Assembly: GCA_017631725.1 (NCBI GenBank)
Contig: JAGBSS010000129.1
Location: 1 to 8,537 of the forward strand
Length of the DNA: 8,537 nucleotides
Source: Clostridia bacterium
GTDB taxonomy: Bacteria; Bacillota; Clostridia; Christensenellales; Borkfalkiaceae
Reading direction: 5' to 3'
Positions 1 to 6,512 of the stretch are shown here, piece after piece. The notes beneath the pieces were generated by a model. The model made no database searches, was not told the DNA's origin, and was given only the letters and a program-made list of their open reading frames with translations. How positions within the stretch are numbered: position 1 is the first letter of the stretch; every line of letters begins with the position of its first letter. The position numbers were made by a program, and so were the translations under genes.

Positions 1-5
1 AATTG

Positions 6-34
6 TTGACTTAATTTTCGTTTAATATTATAAT
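6..34 (+). promoter_or_regulatory. Sigma-A-type promoter of the aldolase gene
   Basis: A -35 box TTGACT (6-11) and a perfect -10 box TATAAT (29-34) are separated by exactly 17 bp. Transcription should start near position 41, giving a leader of about 23 nt before the ATG at 64. The leader carries an AGAGG-like ribosome binding site at about 52-56. Confidence 0.8.
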
Positions 35-63
35 GTATATATTAAAATATTAGAGGCAGTAAA

Positions 64-669
64 ATGATAGAAAAATTTTTACAAAACAAAGTTGTTCCCG
101 TTGCCGTGTTAAACGGAAAAGAAGAAACAGAAGAAACCCTATCTTGTTTATTACAGGGTGGAATTAATGCAATAGAAATAACTTATCGCACTGCGTATGC
201 GGGGGAGGCGATAGAATATGCATCTAAAAATTATCCACAAATTTTAACAGGTGCAGGCACAGTCACAACCAAACAGCAAGCAAAAGACGCCATTAAAAAG
301 GGCGCAAAATTTATTGTTGGCCCAGGGTTCTCTTGTAAAGTTGCAAAAGTTTGTAAAAAGGCAGGCGTGTTATACGTTCCGGGTGTTGTAACCCCAACAG
401 AAATTATGGCTGCAAAAGATATGGGTCTTAAATTATTAAAATTCTTTCCATTTTCTAATTTTGGTGGCGAAAAAACGGTTAAAGCACTTGCAGGTCCTTT
501 CCCAGACGTTAAGTTTATGATAACGGGCGGAATAGATGGAAGTAATTTTACAGAATTTTTAAAAATTAAAAACGTGGTTTCCATTGGTGGCAGTTGGATG
601 CTTAAAGGGGACAAACAAGAAAAACTTGCTAAAATTAGCGAAATAACGGAAAAATTAAAAGAAATATAG
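64..669 (+). CDS. eda: KDPG/KHG aldolase (2-dehydro-3-deoxy-phosphogluconate aldolase)
   Basis: This 201-residue protein is a class I (Schiff-base) aldolase of the Eda family. It cleaves 2-keto-3-deoxy-6-phosphogluconate to pyruvate and glyceraldehyde-3-phosphate in the cytoplasm, and the family often also acts on 4-hydroxy-2-oxoglutarate. The family landmarks occur in order: EITYRT with the catalytic Glu38 and Arg42, GAGTV at 63-67, FIVGPGFS at 83-90, PGVVTPTE at 106-113, KFFPF with the Schiff-base Lys126, a phosphate-binding ITGGI at 153-157, and GGSWM near the C-terminus. The length is normal for the family. The ATG at 64 is preceded by an AGAGG ribosome binding site, and a promoter and terminator enclose the gene, so it is transcribed alone. 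No sugar-acid kinase or dehydratase is next to it, so the pathway served (Entner-Doudoroff, hexuronate or keto-sugar catabolism) cannot be told from context. The family call is very secure; the substrate preference is inferred. Confidence 0.95.
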   Translation: MIEKFLQNKVVPVAVLNGKEETEETLSCLLQGGINAIEITYRTAYAGEAIEYASKNYPQILTGAGTVTTKQQAKDAIKKGAKFIVGPGFSCKVAKVCKKAGVLYVPGVVTPTEIMAAKDMGLKLLKFFPFSNFGGEKTVKALAGPFPDVKFMITGGIDGSNFTEFLKIKNVVSIGGSWMLKGDKQEKLAKISEITEKLKEI

Positions 670-672
670 TTA

Positions 673-704
673 AAAAGGGGCATTTTTAGGTAAATGCCCC
701 TTTT
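673..704 (+). terminator. Intrinsic terminator after the aldolase gene
   Basis: A 13-bp perfect stem (673-685 with 692-704) encloses a 6-nt loop and has a GGGGC core. It begins four bases after the stop codon. The T-run is only four bases before AAG, so termination may be moderate. It lies immediately before the next promoter. Confidence 0.85.
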
Positions 705-708
705 AAGT

Positions 709-738
709 TTGACAAAAATTTACCTTAAGTGTTATACT
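709..738 (+). promoter_or_regulatory. Promoter of the glycine riboswitch-symporter unit
   Basis: A perfect -35 box TTGACA (709-714) and a -10 box TATACT (733-738) are separated by 18 bp. Transcription would begin near 745, so the whole riboswitch lies in the leader. A CTTAAG sequence sits in the spacer at 724-729 and is repeated just after the start site at 753-758. Confidence 0.8.
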
Positions 739-760
739 TTAAAAAATTAAATCTTAAGAT

Positions 761-786
761 GCTTGCAGAATTTTTAGACTGTAAGC
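761..786 (+). ncRNA. Hairpin 5' of the glycine aptamer (probable ghost-aptamer stem)
   Basis: An 8-bp stem (761-768 with 779-786, one G-U pair) encloses a 10-nt loop and directly abuts the glycine aptamer. Many single glycine aptamers keep a remnant of the lost partner aptamer, called a ghost aptamer, that still makes stabilising contacts. A 5' remnant would mean that the surviving aptamer corresponds to the second aptamer of a tandem pair. The hairpin is seen directly; its ghost-aptamer role is inferred from position. Confidence 0.55.
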
Positions 787-872
787 GGAGGAATTCCGGA
801 GAATCTCTTAAATGAGTGCCGAAGGTGCAAAGGGTTATAAGCCCCGAATCTCTCAGGCAAAAGGACGGACGA
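787..872 (+). promoter_or_regulatory. Glycine riboswitch, single aptamer
   Basis: The conserved words of the glycine aptamer are present in order: GGAGA at 798-802, GCCGAAGGTGCAAAG at 818-832, a short GGG/CCC hairpin arm (832-834 with 842-844), and TCTCTCAGGCAAAAGGAC at 849-866. These are the hallmarks of the gcvT-type element that binds glycine. Only one full aptamer is present, whereas the classic form has two in tandem. The downstream gene is an AGCS-family amino-acid importer, a known target class of this riboswitch. The expression platform follows at about 873-913. Confidence 0.93.
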
Positions 873-884
873 TATTTTTTGTTC

Positions 885-913
885 TTCGGGGTTGCTTAAA
901 AGCAACTTTTTTT
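885..913 (+). terminator. Riboswitch expression platform: terminator and competing antiterminator strand
   Basis: A 6-bp stem (891-896 with 901-906, TAAA loop) followed by seven T (907-913) forms an intrinsic terminator just before the symporter gene. Bases 885-893 can instead pair with 840-848 inside the aptamer (nine pairs, one G-U), which would remove three bases from the terminator stem. The two structures are therefore mutually exclusive. Glycine binding should keep 842-845 in the aptamer and let the terminator form, predicting an OFF switch. The pairings are visible; the direction of control is inferred. Confidence 0.75.
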
Positions 914-928
914 ATTTAAAGGAGAAAG

Positions 929-2377
929 ATGGCAGAGTTTTTAAAAAAATTAGAAAGTGCTTTAGGCACAATTAACGGTTACCTTTCAGATTACATTTTG
1001 CTAATTTTACTTGTAGGAGTGGGCTTGTTTTTTACCATTAGAACAAGGTTCGTTCAAGTAAGATGTTTCGGACAAGGTTTAAGAAACATTTTCGGCAAAA
1101 GAGACAAGCAAAGCAAAAAGAGAAAGGGCGGTATGAGTTCTTTTCAAGCCTTTACAACTGCCGTTGCAGCACAAGTGGGAACAGGCAATATTGTTGGTGC
1201 TTGCCTTGCAATTATAGTTGGTGGCCCAGGGGCAATTTTCTGGATGTGGATTATAGCATTTTTGGGTATGGCGACCATTTATTCAGAAGCCGTTTTAGCG
1301 CAAAAAACTCGCATTAAGGATGCAGATGGCAAAATTTCGGGCGGACCTGTTTATTATATTAAAACTGCATTTAAAGGAAAGTTTGGTAAATTTTTGGCAG
1401 GGCTATTTGCCGTTGCTGTTGTAATTTGTTTGGGATTTGTGGGAACAATGGTTCAAACCAATGCTATAAGTAAAGCCGTGGCATCTGCAGGTGGATACAG
1501 TTATGAAAAATGGGGCTTTATTGTTGGAATTATAATAGCCGTTGTTGTTGGCATAATTATAATTGGCGGTGCAAAAAGAATAGCATCTGTTACCGAAAAA
1601 ATTGTTCCAATTATGGCAATAATTTACATTATTGGTGGAATAATTATTTTATGTGCTAATATAACTGCCGTTCCTAAAGCCTTTTATTACATATTTAAGT
1701 GTGCATTTAGTCCGCAATCGGTGTTAGGTGGTGCACTTGGCACAACTATACAAAAAGCCATAACAATGGGGGCAAAACGTGGGCTTTTCTCTAACGAAGC
1801 AGGTATGGGTTCTACTCCACACGCCCACGCGCAAGCAAACGTAAAAAATCCACACACTCAAGGCACCGTTGCTATGGTTGGCGTGTTTATAGATACGTTT
1901 GTCGTTTTAACAATTACCGCTTTAATTGTTATAACAAGTATTCACGTTAAAAATCCTTCAATGCTCGGCTCTGTAACCGAAAACGACATGTTAGAAAAAG
2001 CAATAGCAAGTTTATTTGCAAGTAAAAACACCGGAACGATGGTTGCTGCAATTTTCGTTGCCGTTTGCTTAACCTTCTTTGCCTTTTCTACAATAATCAG
2101 TTGGAACTTTTTTGGAAGAATAAATTTCGAATATTTGTTTGGCAAAAAATCTGGCATATACTATTCTGCAATTTCATTAATATTCGTTGTTTTAGGCTCT
2201 TTGCTTGCAAGTGGATTAGTTTGGAACTTTAACGACTTTTTTAACTACTTAATGGTATTCCCTAACGTAATTGCCCTTATCGCCTTGTCGGGCTTGGTTG
2301 TAAAAGAACTTAAGGAAAACGGAAAGAAAAGCGCAGTTGACACTCCTACAACACCGTTAACAGGGGAAATAAAATAA
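929..2377 (+). CDS. Sodium:alanine/glycine symporter, AGCS family
   Basis: This 482-residue inner-membrane protein belongs to the alanine-or-glycine:cation symporter family, which imports small neutral amino acids with Na+ (or H+). The family signature GGPGAIFWMWIIAFLG is intact at residues 98-113. Just before it lies the conserved AAQVGTGNIVG segment (80-90), and later the RGLFSNEAGMGSTPHAHA block (284-301), both typical of the family. About ten or eleven hydrophobic segments can be picked out, and the length is normal. The N-terminus is short and the C-terminal 25 residues are polar. The ATG at 929 follows an AAAGGAG ribosome binding site at 918-924. The glycine riboswitch in the leader indicates that glycine is probably a physiological substrate or signal, although alanine transport cannot be excluded. 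A terminator follows, so the gene is transcribed alone. Confidence 0.95.
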   Translation: MAEFLKKLESALGTINGYLSDYILLILLVGVGLFFTIRTRFVQVRCFGQGLRNIFGKRDKQSKKRKGGMSSFQAFTTAVAAQVGTGNIVGACLAIIVGGPGAIFWMWIIAFLGMATIYSEAVLAQKTRIKDADGKISGGPVYYIKTAFKGKFGKFLAGLFAVAVVICLGFVGTMVQTNAISKAVASAGGYSYEKWGFIVGIIIAVVVGIIIIGGAKRIASVTEKIVPIMAIIYIIGGIIILCANITAVPKAFYYIFKCAFSPQSVLGGALGTTIQKAITMGAKRGLFSNEAGMGSTPHAHAQANVKNPHTQGTVAMVGVFIDTFVVLTITALIVITSIHVKNPSMLGSVTENDMLEKAIASLFASKNTGTMVAAIFVAVCLTFFAFSTIISWNFFGRINFEYLFGKKSGIYYSAISLIFVVLGSLLASGLVWNFNDFFNYLMVFPNVIALIALSGLVVKELKENGKKSAVDTPTTPLTGEIK

Positions 2378-2392
2378 AAATAATCTAAAACT

Positions 2393-2417
2393 AAACGCAG
2401 AGAAATCTGCGTTTTTT
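2393..2417 (+). terminator. Intrinsic terminator after the symporter gene
   Basis: A 9-bp stem (2393-2401 with 2406-2414) is capped by a GAAA tetraloop. The descending strand runs into six consecutive T (2412-2417). It lies 15 bp after the stop codon. Confidence 0.9.
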
Positions 2418-2420
2418 ATA

Positions 2421-2449
2421 TTGCAAAAAAATCATTTTGGGTGTAAAAT
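2421..2449 (+). promoter_or_regulatory. Possible weak promoter of the thioesterase-hydrolase operon
   Basis: TTGCAA (2421-2426) and TAAAAT (2444-2449) are 17 bp apart, directly after the upstream terminator, where a promoter is needed. The -35 match is poor (4 of 6). The implied start near 2456 would leave a leader of only about ten bases, which cuts into the ribosome binding site. Treat this as tentative. Confidence 0.35.
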
Positions 2450-2465
2450 ATTGGTAGGTGTTATT

Positions 2466-3170
2466 ATGGCAAAAATGATTTATGAAAACGAAATAACCTT
2501 ATATAACAGTTATTTCAACGCACACGACAAACTTTCCTTAAAGGCAATTTTAAGCATTTTTCAAGACGTTGCAAGTATTCATGCAGAAGAAATTGGCGTG
2601 GGTTTTTCCGACATGGTCAAAAAAGGATTTTATTGGGTTTTAATTAGAATTAAAATAGACGTTATAAAAATGCCAAAGCCAAACGAAACGGTTTTAGTTT
2701 CTACTTGGCCACTTGAAAAGGGCAGAATCGATTTTGATAGAGAATTTAAAATTTGCAGTTTGGGTGGCGAAACGCTAATAACGGGTGTTTCTAAATGGTG
2801 CATAATTGATACAACCACTCGCACCTTAAAACGTACCGATGGGGTAGATTACGTTGGCGAATACGTAGACCAAAAAATTTATTTAGAGCCGTTTAATAAA
2901 ATTACATTGCCAAACGATATGGGTAAAAAGCAATTAACACACGTTGTAAACTATTCCGATTTAGACCATAATTGGCATATGAACAACACTAACTATGCAA
3001 ATCTAATTACTGCCGTTTGCAAAAATAAAGACTTTACTCATTTTGAAATAAACTTTATTTCAGAGTGTATGGAAAACCAAGAAATTAGCGTTTATTCTAA
3101 AGAAGAAAACGGGGAATTTTTTGTTGGAAAGGTTGGAGAAAAAGTTTCTTTCACCGCTTATCTTAAATAA
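2466..3170 (+). CDS. Acyl-ACP thioesterase (FatA/FatB family, double hotdog)
   Basis: This 234-residue cytoplasmic enzyme resembles bacterial acyl-ACP thioesterases, which hydrolyse acyl-ACP to release free fatty acids. The first hotdog domain (about 5-125) contains FQDVASIHAEEIGVG at 32-46 and a WPLEKGRIDFDREF strand region (81-94). The second (about 155-234) carries the active-site pattern DLDHNWHMNNTNY, giving Asp167, Asn169 and His171, followed by Glu200 in the ISEC segment. These match the D/N/H/E catalytic set described for plant FatB. The ATG at 2466 has TAGGTG just upstream. An earlier in-frame TTG at 2421 would lie against the preceding terminator's T-run and is unlikely; an ATG at 2475 is another possibility. 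The next gene starts 11 bp after the stop, so the two are probably co-transcribed. The family is clear; chain-length preference cannot be read from the sequence. Confidence 0.88.
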   Translation: MAKMIYENEITLYNSYFNAHDKLSLKAILSIFQDVASIHAEEIGVGFSDMVKKGFYWVLIRIKIDVIKMPKPNETVLVSTWPLEKGRIDFDREFKICSLGGETLITGVSKWCIIDTTTRTLKRTDGVDYVGEYVDQKIYLEPFNKITLPNDMGKKQLTHVVNYSDLDHNWHMNNTNYANLITAVCKNKDFTHFEINFISECMENQEISVYSKEENGEFFVGKVGEKVSFTAYLK

Positions 3171-3181
3171 AAGGGGATTGC

Positions 3182-4039
3182 ATGGCAAAACTATTTATGT
3201 TAACCGAAACTAGCCAATTTATGATGAGTTTCGTTATTATAACTGAAAAAAACAATGCGATAATTGTCGATGGTGGAAGGCAAGAAGATATGCCTTTACT
3301 TAAAAAATACGTTGGCAATAGAAAGGTTAAAGCGTGGATTTTAACCCACCCCCACACCGACCACATTAGTGGCTTTACGTACGAAATGGGGCTTAACGGT
3401 TGTGCCGATTTTGACCTTGATACCGTTTATTATAACTTTGTTGACTACGATAAGTTGATAAAAGAGCAAAACGTTCCAGACAGGGCTTACTTTGAATACG
3501 AACTTAACGAGTTCTTGCCAAAGTTCAATGAAATTAAAAACAACTTTGCAGAAAAAACACATATTGTAAAACAAGGCGATAAAATAAAGATAGATGAAGT
3601 TGAGATAGAGTTCTTATACACTCACCACAAAGGGTTATATGCAAACCTAATGAACGACAGTTCTTTGGTTTTTAAACTTAAAACCCCAAAAACATCCGTT
3701 TTATTCCTTGGTGATTTAGGCCCAGATGGTGGAGATATTTTATATAGAGAGTCGAGAGATAAATTAAAAGCAGATTACGTTCAAATGGCACACCACGGGC
3801 ATATGAACGTTTCTATGGAAGTTTATCAAGCAGTTTCGCCAAAGGCATGTTTTTGGTGCGCACCGCTTTGGCTTTATAACGAGCCGGAAATTCCAAAATA
3901 TCTAGAAGATACCGAATATTTAATTAAAGCGGGCAGAATTAGAATGTACGGCACGGCAGTAACGAGAAAATGGATGGATGCATTAGGCGTTAAAAAGCAC
4001 TACGTTTCGGGAGAAGGGACTGTAGAATTAGATATTTAA
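3182..4039 (+). CDS. MBL-fold metallohydrolase, ComEC/Rec2 C-terminal-like
   Basis: This 285-residue protein is a metallo-beta-lactamase-fold hydrolase. The metal-binding motif is complete: THPHTDH gives His56, His58, Asp60 and His61. LGDLG supplies Asp178, and MAHHGH supplies His204/His205. The VDGG at 29-32 and the NDSSLVFKL stretch (158-166) resemble the soluble hydrolase domain of the competence protein ComEC. There is no signal peptide and no membrane segment, so it is a stand-alone cytoplasmic version and not a DNA-uptake channel. It starts 11 bp after the thioesterase stop with a strong AAGGGGA ribosome binding site (3171-3177), so translation and probably transcription are linked. The substrate is unknown: the fold covers nucleases, phosphodiesterases, thioesterases and others. 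The family call is firm, but no specific function can be assigned. Confidence 0.85.
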   Translation: MAKLFMLTETSQFMMSFVIITEKNNAIIVDGGRQEDMPLLKKYVGNRKVKAWILTHPHTDHISGFTYEMGLNGCADFDLDTVYYNFVDYDKLIKEQNVPDRAYFEYELNEFLPKFNEIKNNFAEKTHIVKQGDKIKIDEVEIEFLYTHHKGLYANLMNDSSLVFKLKTPKTSVLFLGDLGPDGGDILYRESRDKLKADYVQMAHHGHMNVSMEVYQAVSPKACFWCAPLWLYNEPEIPKYLEDTEYLIKAGRIRMYGTAVTRKWMDALGVKKHYVSGEGTVELDI

Positions 4040-4048
4040 AAGCATAAA

Positions 4049-4078
4049 AAAAGAACCGACCTAAAAGTCGGTTCTTTT
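4049..4078. terminator. Bidirectional intrinsic terminator between convergent genes
   Basis: A perfect 12-bp stem (4049-4060 with 4067-4078, loop CTAAAA) lies between the plus-strand hydrolase and the minus-strand membrane protein. Four T end the stem on the plus strand. The seven A at 4046-4052 become a seven-T run on the minus strand. Both convergent transcripts can therefore stop here, probably more efficiently on the minus strand. Confidence 0.9.
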
Positions 4079-4091
4079 ATATTGTTAAAAT

Positions 4092-5402
4092 TTATTTATT
4101 TTCTAATAATGCTGCACGCTTTTTATCTTTTTTGGCAAATATTCTAACGAGAATAAATCCTACTACAATAATTAGATAAAAAGTCAAAAGTCTCCACGTA
4201 AGCATTGCAGGGAATGCCAAGCCTTGTGCAAGTTCGAAAGAGAATATTGCATAGAAAGATAAGTCTGCCGCACCTGCGTTACCAGGGGTTGGAACAATTG
4301 CTACTGCGTTGTTAATTAAAAGGCACAATTCCATTATTTGTAGCCATAAAACTATTCCGCCGTTTGCCCAGCCGTTTCCACCACCAAATCCGTAGAATCT
4401 TAAAGTAAAGTATGCAACGGTTGCCATCGCAAAAAGTTCTAAAGCACTTAAAAATATGGTTGCCAACAATACAAGTGGGCGTTTAAACAACTTTTTAATG
4501 CCTCTGGAGTTAACTAAAACTGATTTAAGGGTTTTATACCTTGTAGCCGTTGGGTTTTTTACAATTTTAAACTTTTCGCCAAGCCATATTACAAAATATA
4601 CTAATTTAGAACATAATCTTGGAGATATACAAAACATTATAACAAGAGCAGGCATTGCAAGGTTTGCGCAAAGACCAATTATTGCAAGAACGAATATGGT
4701 GCTTGGAATATATGCTAGATTTGGGTGACCTAAAAGGTTAAACCTAAAAGACACAACTGCTAAAATTCCAAGGAAAACAACCGTAAACATATTTGCTATG
4801 TATGCAGATATAACAATAGAAGTACTTTCGCCACCACTTATGCCGTGTTTTGTAAAGTGGTTAATTTCAAATGGTTGACCACCAACGGCAAGAGGGGTAA
4901 TGTTGTTGTAAACTTGGCAAACTATACCTGCCTTGATGCTTGACTTATAATGCCATTTTCCGGTTATGCTCTTACAGAGAACAGACCTTTGAGTGCCTTT
5001 TGCAATGAAGAAGAATATCACGGCAAGAACAGCAAAGACAAGATGCTGCCAATTCTTGGTTAAGGTGGCTTTAATAACGTTCCAGTCAACAGGCTTGCCC
5101 GCAAAATCGTTTATAGCGGTATACACTAAAACGCCTATCGCAAAGGCAAAGAACAGAAACGTTATAAGATTTTTAAGAATACGAGTTTTCCTGTCTGTGT
5201 TTTTATCTGTCACAAAACCTATTGCTTTGGCAATCTCAAGTTGCTTGCCTTTTGATTTTTTTCTTTTTTCAGGCGTTTGAGTTTTGCTTTCAGCTTGACA
5301 AGATTTAGACAACTCTTTCTCGGAAACCTTAACTATAATGGGTTCTCCACTTTTTTTGTCCACGTCAATTTTTGTTACCGTGGGGGTTGTGTTTTTCTTC
5401 AT
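4092..5402 (-). CDS. YbhN/UPF0104-family integral membrane protein (LPG synthase TM-like)
   Basis: This 436-residue polytopic protein matches the family related to the membrane half of lysylphosphatidylglycerol synthase (MprF), often annotated as flippase-like. Conserved signatures are visible: NNITPLAVGGQPFEI at 167-180 after the second helix, and PTPGNAGAADLSF at 371-383 in the C-terminal half. Roughly eight hydrophobic segments lie between residues 79 and 421. There is no C-terminal aminoacyl-transferase domain, so it should not by itself make lysyl-PG. A lipid-related or export role is likely but unproven. The first 75 residues are polar and Lys-rich, longer than in most relatives. I start at the ATG at 5402. 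An in-frame ATG at 5498 would need translation through a strong promoter (5412-5440), has no ribosome binding site, and adds a Cys-rich stretch unlike the family. No Shine-Dalgarno precedes 5402 either; the promoter position suggests a leaderless message. Confidence 0.85.
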   Translation of the reverse strand: MKKNTTPTVTKIDVDKKSGEPIIVKVSEKELSKSCQAESKTQTPEKRKKSKGKQLEIAKAIGFVTDKNTDRKTRILKNLITFLFFAFAIGVLVYTAINDFAGKPVDWNVIKATLTKNWQHLVFAVLAVIFFFIAKGTQRSVLCKSITGKWHYKSSIKAGIVCQVYNNITPLAVGGQPFEINHFTKHGISGGESTSIVISAYIANMFTVVFLGILAVVSFRFNLLGHPNLAYIPSTIFVLAIIGLCANLAMPALVIMFCISPRLCSKLVYFVIWLGEKFKIVKNPTATRYKTLKSVLVNSRGIKKLFKRPLVLLATIFLSALELFAMATVAYFTLRFYGFGGGNGWANGGIVLWLQIMELCLLINNAVAIVPTPGNAGAADLSFYAIFSFELAQGLAFPAMLTWRLLTFYLIIVVGFILVRIFAKKDKKRAALLENK

Positions 5403-5411
5403 AGCGCTACA

Positions 5412-5440
5412 AGTATATGCCCAATTAAAATGCTTGTCAA
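5412..5440 (-). promoter_or_regulatory. Strong minus-strand promoter giving a probably leaderless mRNA
   Basis: Read on the minus strand, a perfect -35 box TTGACA (5440-5435) and a -10 box TATACT (5417-5412) are separated by 17 bp. The predicted start site is about 5404-5406, only two to four bases before the ATG at 5402. No ribosome binding site fits in that space. Confidence 0.75.
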
Positions 5441-5523
5441 GTAAAATTTTGCCGTTTTTTTTGCTACAAAGGGCACAAAAAAGGGTAAAATAAGCCATTT
5501 ACGGAGGAACGGGTGCTTAATAA

Positions 5524-5552
5524 TTGACCAAAAAATTTTTTTATGTTATACT
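5524..5552 (+). promoter_or_regulatory. Promoter of the permease-manA operon
   Basis: TTGACC (5524-5529) and TATACT (5547-5552) are 17 bp apart. The start site would be near 5559, about 22 nt before the ATG at 5581. It is back-to-back with the minus-strand promoter at 5412-5440, with about 83 bp between the two -35 boxes. I see no clear operator in that gap. Confidence 0.8.
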
Positions 5553-5580
5553 ATAAAAAATTTAAATTTACGGGTGTTTT

Positions 5581-6501
5581 ATGCTTTCAGAGAAAAAAAA
5601 GGACTTACTTGGTCAAAGCATGTTGTTTGGCGCAACCTTATTATGGGGTACAAGTTTTTTAGTTCTAAAACAAACCATAAGCGTTTTGCCAATGTTTTTT
5701 GTTATCGCCATAAGGTTTGTTGTATCTGGGGCTCTACTTGGTATTATATTATGTAAGCGTTTAAAATATAAACTCACAAAAAAAACCTTTTTACACGGAC
5801 TTATTCTTGGATTCGTGCTTGCACTTGCCTATATTACCCAAACTTTTGGTTTAGATATGTCAACACCATCCAGAAACGCCTTTTTAACTTCAAGTTATTG
5901 CGTAATGTGTCCGTTTTTCGTGTGGCTTGTCTTTAAAAAACGTCCTAAAGCATATAACGTAATATCTGCAGTTCTTTGTATTGTTGGTATTGGCATAATT
6001 GCTTTAAGTGGGAAAAAGGAAACAGGTTCTAACGTTTTACTTGGCGATGGTCTTACCCTTATTGCTGCCGTTTGTTTTGGTTTCCAAATTATTTTTATAG
6101 AAATGTTCCAAAAACAAAATGACGATCCTATTTCTCTTTTGTTTTCAGAATTAATAACCGTTGGTATCATTTTCACAATACTATGTACCTGCTTTGAACT
6201 ACCAACAGGCGCTCTTAACATAAAATTAACTACCGAACAAATTTTAAAAATAGCGTACCTAACTTTTGCTTGCACGGTGCTTCCACAAATGTTCCAACTT
6301 TTTGGGCAAAGGTTTGCTTCTCCTAATCACGCAGCACTAATACTAAGTTTAGAAGCGGTGTTTGGTGCAATATTCTCGGTTATATTCGGAGAAGAAAAAC
6401 TCTCCGTTATGCTTATTATCGGTTTTGCGGTGGTGTTTATTGCAATTTTAATTAGTGAACTAAAGTTAGACTTTAAAAAGAGAAAAAATATAAAAGAATA
6501 G
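5581..6501 (+). CDS. EamA/DMT-superfamily permease
   Basis: This 306-residue inner-membrane protein has the two-repeat EamA architecture of the drug/metabolite transporter superfamily. The first repeat covers about residues 13-143, with the typical GATLLWGTSFLVLK opening (17-30) and FVIAIRFVVSG (40-50). The second covers about 155-292 and ends with SLEAVFGAIFSVIFGEE (256-272), the usual motif before the last helix. Ten hydrophobic segments fit the normal topology, and the tail is basic (KLDFKKRK). The substrate is not predictable; members export amino acids, metabolites or drugs, or import sugars and nucleotide sugars. The ATG at 5581 has only a weak GGGTG site at 5572-5576. The mannose-6-phosphate isomerase gene starts 11 bp downstream, so they share a transcript, but this is weak evidence for a sugar substrate. 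Confidence 0.9.
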   Translation: MLSEKKKDLLGQSMLFGATLLWGTSFLVLKQTISVLPMFFVIAIRFVVSGALLGIILCKRLKYKLTKKTFLHGLILGFVLALAYITQTFGLDMSTPSRNAFLTSSYCVMCPFFVWLVFKKRPKAYNVISAVLCIVGIGIIALSGKKETGSNVLLGDGLTLIAAVCFGFQIIFIEMFQKQNDDPISLLFSELITVGIIFTILCTCFELPTGALNIKLTTEQILKIAYLTFACTVLPQMFQLFGQRFASPNHAALILSLEAVFGAIFSVIFGEEKLSVMLIIGFAVVFIAILISELKLDFKKRKNIKE

Positions 6502-6512
6502 TAGGAGAAAAA

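Noticed and set aside
231..683. A 150-codon minus-strand open frame opposite the aldolase gene
   Set aside because: It lies wholly antisense to an unmistakable aldolase, overlaps the terminator, has no ribosome binding site and resembles no family I know.
745..913. A second full glycine aptamer in tandem
   Set aside because: The conserved GCCGAAGG and CTCTCAGGCAAAAGGAC words each occur once; upstream there is only a simple hairpin.
2421..2465. TTG start 15 codons upstream of the thioesterase ATG
   Set aside because: It directly follows the T-run of the symporter terminator and has no ribosome binding site; similarity to thioesterases begins after the ATG at 2466.
3182..4039. Competence-related DNA-uptake role for the ComEC-like hydrolase
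   Set aside because: There are no membrane segments or other competence genes nearby; only the soluble hydrolase fold is shared.
5403..5498. N-terminal 32-codon extension of the minus-strand membrane protein
   Set aside because: It contains the promoter TTGACA-17-TATACT, lacks a ribosome binding site, and encodes a Cys-rich stretch with no family similarity.
5503..5528. GGAGG followed by GTG on the plus strand, as a possible small gene
   Set aside because: The frame from the GTG ends after four codons (TGA at 5526), so the GGAGG appears to be chance.
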